Shown here piece by piece: positions 45,260 to 52,701 of a DNA stretch of 64,000 nucleotides; position 1 is the stretch's first letter; each line of letters begins with the position of its first letter. A program made the translations under genes and the position numbers. Under the pieces are notes generated by a model. The model did no database searches, was not told where the DNA came from, and saw only the letters and a list, made by a program, of their open reading frames with translations. The stretch is taken from the NCBI RefSeq assembly GCF_050589685.1, contig NZ_JBNGOS010000005.1, forward strand, positions 124,001 through 188,000, read 5' to 3'. The DNA comes from Saccharicrinis sp050589685. Lineage in GTDB: Bacteria; Bacteroidota; Bacteroidia; Bacteroidales; Marinilabiliaceae.

Positions 45260-45962
45260 GACTTTTAAATTTTAAGTTAGTAAATGTGAGTTTGTTAAGC
45301 TTGTCTGGAGGATCGCTTAAATAATTATACCACTTACAGTTATATTTGTAGGTAGTTATGTCATATATAGTTGAAAAGTAATATGCTTTAGGTCATTCCG
45401 TATGACCAAGTTGGGTCGACAAATGATATCTGAATAAATGGATACCATATATGGTAAGTTACGACGTTTGATTCCATCTGTCAACACGGTATTACGTAAA
45501 CATAATTTACATAGACATAAATAGCTTGTTTCTATGGATGAAATTTGAGTAAGTGATGAACCATTAAAGAAAAGAGCCTAATTCATCATTTAAAGTTTTG
45601 CAACTAACTTGCAGACAACATAACATGCCGGTATAGGTAAGGATTGGTATTTCTCTTTGGTTGATGATATATGCAACTTTCATTGATTGGTCAATTATTT
45701 TAATACGTACGAAATACAATCATTGACATTCATTCAATTAATCATTATATTCTGCAAATTGTTGAGTTTTAGACTCGTTTTAGGGATGTTCCTTGCTTCT
45801 TTCAAGTGGCGAATGTTACGAAACGAAGGAGCCTGACATTTCCTATAAACCCCAGATGATTTAATCTTTAGCAGTTAATGCTTATAACGTGTGCCAACAT
45901 CATGCGTGTACATTAACGGTTATGTTGCTGACTGTTCATGCAATTTAATGAGATTATAACCA
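45260..45962. other. Intergenic region ahead of the accessory lipid-type cluster
   Basis: This 700-base A/T-rich region separates the divergent orphan gene and the alpha/beta hydrolase gene. A perfect 14-bp palindrome TACCATATATGGTA lies at 45443-45456 and could be an operator. No RNA or coding sequence was recognised. Confidence 0.45.
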
Positions 45963-46982
45963 ATGAATCATCATTTTGAAACAATAGAGTTCGATGCATA
46001 CGATGGGGTAAAGTGCAATTTAAAACACCTTATTCATAACAATACCTCCAGAGGTCCGGTGCTTTTGGTGCATGGTGCCGGTGTGCGTGCGGATATTTTT
46101 AATCCTCCTATCAAAGATAATCTTGTTACTCAATTGGCGCAGGAGGGCTATGATGTGTGGCTCGAGAATTGGCGAGCGAGTATCGACTTACAGCCGAACC
46201 AATGGGATTTGGATCAGGCAGCGCTGAATGATCACCCCGCGGCAGTTCAAAAGATTATGGAATTAACGGGCAGGCAGGAAATGAAGGCCATTATTCATTG
46301 TCAGGGAAGCACCAGCTTTATGATATCGGTGGCCCTGGGTCTGGTTCCACAGGTGAAAACCATCATAAGCAATGCCGTTTCACTTCATCCTGTTGTCCCT
46401 AAATTTTCCATTTTCAAGATTAATTATTTGCTGCCGTTTATAAAGCTTTTTTACAAATATCTTAACCCTGCCTGGGGACTTCATGCGCCTGATTTTAAAT
46501 CAAAAATTCTCCGTTTCATGGTTTCTGCCACACATTGGGAAAGAGATACACCGGTGGGCAAGTTTGTGAGCTTTACCTATGGTGCCGGGTTTCCTGCCTT
46601 GTGGCGACTTGAGAATCTGGATGAAAAAACGATGGACTGGATTCAGCATGAGTTTGCCGAGGTACCCGTTTCATTTTTTGAACATATTAAAATGTGTATT
46701 CACAAAGGCGCACTCATGTCGGTAGATCCGGCTAAAAAGCAAACTACCTACGTGGACGAGCCCATAAAAAGCGACGCAAGGATAATACTCTTTGGGGGAA
46801 AGCAAAACCTTTGTTTTTTGCCCGACAGCCAAAGAAATACTTTTAAATATCTGGAAAAAATACATCCCGGATATCACAAGCTGTACATACTTGATAAGTA
46901 TAGTCATTTGGATGTTTTTTGGGGCAAGGATGCCCCCGCGGAAGTTTTTCCGCTTATGATTGAGGAACTAAATAAAAATTAA
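45963..46982 (+). CDS. Alpha/beta hydrolase
   Basis: This 339-residue hydrolase has the fold's oxyanion segment VLLVHGAGVRADIF near residue 35 and a nucleophile elbow at S116 in HCQGSTSF, the CxGS variant also found in PHA-synthase-like lipases. Acidic and His partners are probably in the C-terminal third (IILFGGKQNLCFLPDSQ and KYSHLDVFWG, the likely catalytic His). It has no signal peptide. It is the first gene of a plus-strand cluster, with a decarboxylase-like gene starting 2 bases later. In other bacteria, related hydrolase domains can be fused to GMC oxidoreductases, and a GMC gene ends this cluster. The substrate is unknown; a lipid ester is inferred. Confidence 0.85.
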   Translation: MNHHFETIEFDAYDGVKCNLKHLIHNNTSRGPVLLVHGAGVRADIFNPPIKDNLVTQLAQEGYDVWLENWRASIDLQPNQWDLDQAALNDHPAAVQKIMELTGRQEMKAIIHCQGSTSFMISVALGLVPQVKTIISNAVSLHPVVPKFSIFKINYLLPFIKLFYKYLNPAWGLHAPDFKSKILRFMVSATHWERDTPVGKFVSFTYGAGFPALWRLENLDEKTMDWIQHEFAEVPVSFFEHIKMCIHKGALMSVDPAKKQTTYVDEPIKSDARIILFGGKQNLCFLPDSQRNTFKYLEKIHPGYHKLYILDKYSHLDVFWGKDAPAEVFPLMIEELNKN

Positions 46983-46984
46983 CT

Positions 46985-47869
46985 ATGGCAGTACCAAAAC
47001 GAATAAAGCGATACGAAGGGCGATATGCCCTGGTGGACGATATCCCATATAAGTTGCCGGTGAGTGCAAAAAATTCTCCTGCACTGATGGCCGGGTTTTC
47101 CTGTGATTGGGAAAAGGCTAATGCCTTGCTGCCCGGAAATGAAATTCATGCCCTAAAGTTGCCCAACGGAAGAGCGGCGCTCCTGATAACTGTAATCAAT
47201 TATTTGGATACCAGTATCGGTAAGTATATCGAGTACAGCATAGCCATTGGATGCACGCATGGTAAAAAACCAGCTCCGCCCATCCTTAATGCCATGATGA
47301 TGAAAACCTATGGCACGGGGCAGTATATATTGGACTTACCTGTTAGCTCCGAAATATCGGTAAAAGGTGGCAAAGGAATCTGGGGGATGCCCAAACACAA
47401 AGCCAATCTCGATTTTAAGATAGATGACCACATGGTCAGCAGTCAGTACGAAAAGGATGGACACTTTGCCTTTCGCATTGAGATTATCCGTCCCAGGTCA
47501 TCCTCGTTAAAGCTGAAAGTGGGCACCGTCAATTATTGCCGTTTCAGAAATATGTTGATGGCTTCCTACATTTATTTTAATTCAAAGGCAGGCGTAAACC
47601 TATTTGGCAAAGCAAAGGCCAACCTGTTTATTGGCGACCATCCTAAGGTGTCGTTCCTGCGGAATATTGATGTTAATCCTGATCCGTTTTTTACCATGTT
47701 TATGCCTCAGGCCAACGGCATACTCGATGATCATTTCGATTGCTGGTTTATGACTTATGATGAACCTCCCAAAAGCATGCCCGAGGGACTCGAAAGCATT
47801 TTCCATCTCGGGCTAAGCGAGGATTGGCTAGAACCGCCGTCAATGGATTATAATAATTTCAAGATATAA
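46985..47869 (+). CDS. Acetoacetate decarboxylase-like protein
   Basis: This 294-residue protein matches the acetoacetate decarboxylase-like fold. The segment GKGIWGMPKHKANLDF places a candidate Schiff-base lysine (K137 or K139) where the family has its catalytic Lys, and E83 in YIEYSIAIG fits another conserved acidic position. Many family members are not true acetoacetate decarboxylases and act as aldolases or in secondary metabolism, so the exact reaction is open. It is translationally coupled to the hydrolase before it. Confidence 0.85.
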   Translation: MAVPKRIKRYEGRYALVDDIPYKLPVSAKNSPALMAGFSCDWEKANALLPGNEIHALKLPNGRAALLITVINYLDTSIGKYIEYSIAIGCTHGKKPAPPILNAMMMKTYGTGQYILDLPVSSEISVKGGKGIWGMPKHKANLDFKIDDHMVSSQYEKDGHFAFRIEIIRPRSSSLKLKVGTVNYCRFRNMLMASYIYFNSKAGVNLFGKAKANLFIGDHPKVSFLRNIDVNPDPFFTMFMPQANGILDDHFDCWFMTYDEPPKSMPEGLESIFHLGLSEDWLEPPSMDYNNFKI

Positions 47870-48127
47870 CCGGCAGTGGGTCAATAACTGGGGAGAGCAC
47901 AACTGTAATTATATAGCACAACGTCTGCTGTATCGACAGTAGGAAGTTAATTATAAGCTGCCTGGGATATCAGTGCTTTCCTATTTTTACGGATGCAACC
48001 TTATGATTATTGTGCGTTCAATACATTAAAGTATACATTCCTCCATGGAGGGATTTAATAAGAAAAAATTCTGAGCATTCGTGTTTGGCGACTATTATTT
48101 ATCAGTCTCTTATCTAATTTCAAGCGT
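47870..48127. other. Spacer inside the accessory cluster
   Basis: This 258-base gap could hold an internal promoter. It contains a 12-bp palindrome CCTCCATGGAGG at 48040-48051, 77 bases before the next gene. No coding sequence was seen. Confidence 0.4.
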
Positions 48128-48634
48128 ATGAAAAAGTTACTGACATTAAACAAAGTGGTATTATTTGCCTGTGTTTCCATGTATTTTGGGACCGGCTGGT
48201 CGTTGGTCTTATTCTCATTTCCTGCTGCACCGGAATTAACCCCGGACAATTACTATATGCAGTTTGTTCCGCAGGTGCAGGCCGCCACCGATTTTTTTAC
48301 GTACATGACCATGCTGATGATGCTGTGCTGTGCCATATTTATTTTTGGAGAATGGAAAACAAGCCTGAAATGGTATCCCATCATTGTTTTAACATTGGTG
48401 ATTCTGGCCACACTCCTCACCATCTATTTTATTTTTGAATACAACCAAGAGATGGCAGCAGGAGTTGATGATCCGGTGCGGCTTAAAATAGTTTTAAATC
48501 AATGGATGAATCTCAATAGAATTAGGGTAAGCATTTGGACATTACAGTGGGTCACCATGGCGATTTACTTTTTCCGAACAGACATTAAATTAAAACAAGC
48601 CCATGAAACAGGCGTGGCCGGTGCAATTATTTAG
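48128..48634 (+). CDS. Four-helix membrane protein (DUF1772-like layout)
   Basis: The 168-residue protein has four predicted helices at about 10-30, 55-75, 85-105 and 135-155. The pattern, with a polar loop rich in Asn and Arg (LNQWMNLNRIRVSIWTLQWV) before the last helix, resembles DUF1772/anthrone-oxygenase-like small membrane proteins. The function is unknown. It sits between the decarboxylase-like gene and two more small membrane protein genes. Confidence 0.7.
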   Translation: MKKLLTLNKVVLFACVSMYFGTGWSLVLFSFPAAPELTPDNYYMQFVPQVQAATDFFTYMTMLMMLCCAIFIFGEWKTSLKWYPIIVLTLVILATLLTIYFIFEYNQEMAAGVDDPVRLKIVLNQWMNLNRIRVSIWTLQWVTMAIYFFRTDIKLKQAHETGVAGAII

Positions 48635-48673
48635 ATCATTCTAAAAGAGCGATAGAAATAAAGCACAGGCAAT

Positions 48674-49075
48674 ATGATCAATGAAAATAAATTAAAACAC
48701 ATGCGTAGATATTTAAACCTTGTCGTTATCATAATTTCCATTGCCACCATACTTTCCGGTTTGGTGCAAATGTTATCGCCCCAAACTGTTCTAAACATCA
48801 TTCAAGGAGAAATTACAGAAGCGTCGTCGCATTTTTTTGCCATTGTTGGCATGTTTATGACCCTGTTTGGCGGCTTGATGATACATGCCATTTATAGCCC
48901 GTACCCGCAAAAACCTGCCATTCTGTGGTGTGCTTTGCAAAAACTCGGTGCATTTGTTGCAGTAGGTGTGGGGATTTTAAACGGAATATTTGCACCCATT
49001 GCAGCAGGAGTGGCGTTGTTTGATTTATTCTCCGGTCTACTCTTTTTATATTATTTAAAAGAGTTGGAGAATTAG
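48674..49075 (+). CDS. Small four-helix membrane protein
   Basis: This 133-residue protein has four predicted helices and few charged residues. SSHFFAIVGMFMTLFGGLMIHAI and the Gly/Ala-rich final helices are reminiscent of DUF4345-type or related small membrane proteins, but no firm family was recognised. It lies 39 bases after the preceding gene in the same direction. Confidence 0.7.
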   Translation: MINENKLKHMRRYLNLVVIIISIATILSGLVQMLSPQTVLNIIQGEITEASSHFFAIVGMFMTLFGGLMIHAIYSPYPQKPAILWCALQKLGAFVAVGVGILNGIFAPIAAGVALFDLFSGLLFLYYLKELEN

Positions 49076-49135
49076 CAACATGAAATTTGCAACCTCCCTG
49101 GAATAAGTGATTAAGGTTTGATAAATAACAGGTAC

Positions 49136-49552
49136 ATGAAAATATTGAGCTACTCCTTTTATTATCCCTACGTGGTACTCCTGCTTTTTGCGGGATTTTG
49201 GGGTGCTTTTATCAATCCTTACTTTGACTTTAACCTTCTGTTTGATCTGGATCCCCAAACTCTTGCAGACTATGGATACATAAATTTATTCAGTCAATAT
49301 CGTTTTTTACGGGCACTGGAGTTTGGGTTTGGTCTATTCTCCATACTCTATACAAGAATGATATTTACTAAGAAATCATTTAACATTCTGTTCCTTGTGA
49401 TTATGGGCTCAGGAATTTTGGCAAGAGTAATGTCATGGATAGTAGAAGGGACGCCAAACGGTTTAATGCAGTTTTTTATGTTTCATGAGTTAACCGGTTG
49501 GATATTGATTTTTATTTATACGTTTAAAATAAGATATAAAAATGCTGATTAA
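49136..49552 (+). CDS. Small four-helix membrane protein (DUF4345-like)
   Basis: The protein has about 138 residues from the ATG at 49136, which is preferred to an upstream TTG. Four helices are predicted, and the segment FLRALEFGFGLFSILYTR recalls DUF4345-type proteins. It overlaps the start of the patatin gene by 11 bases, so the two are probably translated together. The function is unknown. Confidence 0.7.
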   Translation: MKILSYSFYYPYVVLLLFAGFWGAFINPYFDFNLLFDLDPQTLADYGYINLFSQYRFLRALEFGFGLFSILYTRMIFTKKSFNILFLVIMGSGILARVMSWIVEGTPNGLMQFFMFHELTGWILIFIYTFKIRYKNAD

Positions 49553-50975
49553 AAGTAACGCGCAGGAAAACAAAAAGTCACTCATATTGGCTGGTGGAGG
49601 TATGCGTTTGGCTTATCAAGCCGGCGTTCTTATCGCGTTGGATGAGCAAGGAGTTTCGTTTAATCATGTGGATGGCACATCAGGGGGGATTTTTAATGCG
49701 GGCATGCTGGCGTCAGGACGCAACCCACACGAGATTGCAGAGCGATGGCGTAAGCTGAAGATGAAAAATTTTATGTCGATGCGACCGTTGAAGAATTATT
49801 TTAAACCCTTAAATATGATGGGTTATGCCGACGCGGATGGAATCAGAAATAAAATATTCCCTGCCCTGGGTATCAACATTGAAAAAATCAATGGTTTTAA
49901 CCAAGGCGATATCACCTTTAATGTATGTAACTTCTCTGAAAAAACCATTGAGGCCATTCCAAATAATCAAGCTTGGGAGGATCATTTAGTGGCCGGTGTT
50001 TCGCTGCCCATAGTGATGCCGGGAATACAAATTAAAGAACAATGGTACTCTGATGCGGTGTGGATCAAAGATGCCAATTTAATGGAAGCAGTGAACCGGG
50101 GTGCAGACGAACTATGGCTGGTCTGGGCTATTGGCAATACGGAAACATACTTGCCTGGAGCACTTAACCAATATGTGCATATGATTGAAATGAGCGCCAA
50201 TGGCGGTTTGTTGGAAGAGTACGCCAGAATAGATATGATCAATAAACAGATAGAACAAGGTCATTCTGAATCCGGGCAGAAAACGCCCGTAAAGCTTTTT
50301 GTTATTAAACCGGAATTCCCGCTACCGCTCGATCCGGATCTGTTTTTTAATAAAATTGATGCCCGTTCGCTGATCAACATGGGCTATGTGGATGCTAAAA
50401 CCAGTTTGAAGTCTTTACCATCCGATGGACTGCCCATGGATAAGGAAGCTACTAAAATGAAGAATCCGGGAGTTAGGTTGAATATGCGCAATCAATTTCA
50501 TGGTACCATTTCAAACAATGAAGATGAAAGTAAAGTCAGCTTTTATACATACATGGTCCTGTCCGCTCAAAACGATGGAGACATCCTAAAAATATATTCA
50601 AGCGTAAGTTTTGAGGTTTTGGGCAAGGAGGTGCCTTGCTTTAATCATTTGGTAAAAAGCGCAAAAGTAGAAGGTGAAAAATTATTGGAACTTACGTGTT
50701 CCTTTGTCCACAAAAATGACAAATACATGTTGACCGCAAGCTGGAAACTGGGTTCGGTTGTTGATTGGCTACTAGGGTTGGAATTTAAGTATGTTGATGT
50801 TTCAATTGCAAAAGCAGATGAAAACGAAGATAGAATGGAAGGCAGGTTATATCAGGACATAAAGGAAAGAGCAGATTCCTGGTATAGCACAAATATCCGA
50901 AGGCAGGACGGAAAATCGGGAGGTATCGGATTAAAATATCGCATGGGATTAAAACTGATGAACTATGAAATTTGA
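49542..50975 (+). CDS. Patatin-like phospholipase with C-terminal beta-rich domain
   Basis: This 477-residue protein has the patatin oxyanion segment LILAGGGMRLAYQAGVL, nucleophile S47 in DGTSGG, and a catalytic Asp at D171 (SDAVW) where most patatins have DGG or DGA. The patatin domain ends near residue 300. Residues about 315-477 form a separate beta-rich domain, not recognised, with alternating hydrophobic strands. It overlaps both neighbours by 11 bases (membrane protein before, metallophosphoesterase after). It would release fatty acids from glycerolipids or related esters, and has no signal peptide. Confidence 0.85.
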   Translation: MLIKSNAQENKKSLILAGGGMRLAYQAGVLIALDEQGVSFNHVDGTSGGIFNAGMLASGRNPHEIAERWRKLKMKNFMSMRPLKNYFKPLNMMGYADADGIRNKIFPALGINIEKINGFNQGDITFNVCNFSEKTIEAIPNNQAWEDHLVAGVSLPIVMPGIQIKEQWYSDAVWIKDANLMEAVNRGADELWLVWAIGNTETYLPGALNQYVHMIEMSANGGLLEEYARIDMINKQIEQGHSESGQKTPVKLFVIKPEFPLPLDPDLFFNKIDARSLINMGYVDAKTSLKSLPSDGLPMDKEATKMKNPGVRLNMRNQFHGTISNNEDESKVSFYTYMVLSAQNDGDILKIYSSVSFEVLGKEVPCFNHLVKSAKVEGEKLLELTCSFVHKNDKYMLTASWKLGSVVDWLLGLEFKYVDVSIAKADENEDRMEGRLYQDIKERADSWYSTNIRRQDGKSGGIGLKYRMGLKLMNYEI

Positions 50976-52701
50976 AAGAAAACCAATGGTGGGGTGGTTT
51001 GATGTGGCCCAACTTATGAGTACCGGCGTAAAAGCCGTGGTGTCTGTAGTTTTTGGAAGCTATTCCGACAAAAGGGAGATGCAGGCCTTTGCCAGGCAGG
51101 ACCAACCCTTTGATTTGTCTGATAAGGAAGAGCTTTGGATCGATTATATTTCCGATTTAGGCGACGGATTCAACCCTACTTATACCATGGCCCACCTGAT
51201 GGCTCAAGATGAAATACAAGTAAATAATAAGAATTTACCTCGTGGCGATATTCTGGTGATGGGGGGTGACGAAGTTTATCCTACACCCGAAATCCATGAA
51301 TATAAAAACAGGCTTCAAGGTCCGTACAATGCTGCATTCCCATGGATCGATGAGGAAAAACAGGCCAAAGAATTGAAGCCAAAACTTTTTGTCATCCCCG
51401 GCAACCACGATTGGTACGACGGGTTAACCAATTTTATGCGTTTGTTCTGTCAAGGGCGGGCACTGGGCAACTGGCTTACCCAACAAAAAAGAAGCTATTT
51501 TGCACTTCAACTACCGCACCGGTACTGGCTATTAGGTATCGATATTCAATTGATGGGCGATATTGACGAACCCCAACTGAGTTACTTTAAAGAGGTGGCC
51601 GGAAGGTGTTTTCAATCAGGAGATAAAATAATTCTGTGCACGGCACAACCAACCTGGGTCTATGGCTCTACATCCGGTAAATTTGATGATGAAGAGAGGT
51701 TGAACTTCTTTATCGAAAGCCTTCGGAAAGAAGGTGAAAAACAAAACGCCCATTTTCATATCGAAGTTATATTGACCGGGGATTTGCATCACTATTCAAG
51801 ATATGAGAAAAAGGATGTAGACGGAAAAATATCCCAGTTGATTACAGCTGGTGGTGGCGGGGCGTTTATGCATCCTACCCATTTCTTAAAGGACAAGTTT
51901 AGTTTCCCCAATGAATCAAAAGCCGAACTGAAATGTACATTTCCCAATTTTAAACAATCAAAGAATCTTTCATGGCGGAACCTGTTATTCCCTTTCTACA
52001 ACTGGAGTTTTTGTCTGTTTTTAGCTGCCATTCATATTTTAACTTCGTGGATTATTCAGAGTAACAATGTTAGTTCAACAGGCACTACTTTTATGGAAAC
52101 CGTAGCTGAGCTTGCATTTTCTATCAGTAATATCGACAATTATTTGAGTATTATATGGAAAACCGTACAGCATAGTCCTTCAGTATTTTTATTAAATGCG
52201 GTATTATTCCTTGGAATACTCTTTTTTACTGATGTTTCACTAGGTTTAAAAAAGTGGAACCTACTTCTAGGAGGTTTTTTTCATGCCACAGCGCAAATTA
52301 CCAATCTTTATTGCTGGATTTGGGTGTTTTCAATATGGAACCTTAATATTCTTCATCTGGATATAAACCAAAGTTACCAGGCTTTATTGTTTGGAGTGGA
52401 AATGATGGTTTTAGGTGGATTAAGCGTGGGTATTATCTTTGGCATTTATCTTTCTTTCAGTATTCTTGTCTTAAAGAATCATGCCAATGAGGGATCATCC
52501 TCATACCGGCACGAAGGATTCAAAAATTTCCTGAGAATACATCTTGCCAAAGACAAACTCACCATTTATCCAATAGGCCTTAAGAATATTGTTACCAATT
52601 GGAAAAATGTAGGTACCGTAGAAAAACCAAAATTCGAGGGTGATGAAATCCAATACAATTTATTAGAAGACAAACCAATAGAAATAAACTTTAGGCCATG
52701 A
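50965..52701 (+). CDS. Membrane-anchored metallophosphoesterase
   Basis: This 578-residue protein has a calcineurin-like phosphoesterase domain (about 50-300) with metal-binding motifs DYISDLGDG, VMGGDEVYP, GNHDWYDG (N147, H148, D149) and TGDLHHYSRYE, and a C-terminal membrane part of about five helices (about 330-510). The catalytic domain would face the cytoplasm or periplasm depending on topology; there is no signal peptide. It overlaps the GMC gene by four bases (ATGA). The substrate is unknown; a phospholipid or prenyl phosphate is a guess from context. Confidence 0.85.
   Translation: MKFERKPMVGWFDVAQLMSTGVKAVVSVVFGSYSDKREMQAFARQDQPFDLSDKEELWIDYISDLGDGFNPTYTMAHLMAQDEIQVNNKNLPRGDILVMGGDEVYPTPEIHEYKNRLQGPYNAAFPWIDEEKQAKELKPKLFVIPGNHDWYDGLTNFMRLFCQGRALGNWLTQQKRSYFALQLPHRYWLLGIDIQLMGDIDEPQLSYFKEVAGRCFQSGDKIILCTAQPTWVYGSTSGKFDDEERLNFFIESLRKEGEKQNAHFHIEVILTGDLHHYSRYEKKDVDGKISQLITAGGGGAFMHPTHFLKDKFSFPNESKAELKCTFPNFKQSKNLSWRNLLFPFYNWSFCLFLAAIHILTSWIIQSNNVSSTGTTFMETVAELAFSISNIDNYLSIIWKTVQHSPSVFLLNAVLFLGILFFTDVSLGLKKWNLLLGGFFHATAQITNLYCWIWVFSIWNLNILHLDINQSYQALLFGVEMMVLGGLSVGIIFGIYLSFSILVLKNHANEGSSSYRHEGFKNFLRIHLAKDKLTIYPIGLKNIVTNWKNVGTVEKPKFEGDEIQYNLLEDKPIEINFRP

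Noticed and set aside
40386..47330. Sigma-54 promoter ahead of nitrogen genes
   Set aside because: TGGCAC-like words occur only inside coding genes or without the matching -12 element; none lies ahead of glnK-amt or gltBD.
48040..48051. CCTCCATGGAGG palindrome as a terminator
   Set aside because: There is no loop and no T run; at most it is a protein-binding site, and it is noted only in the spacer entry.
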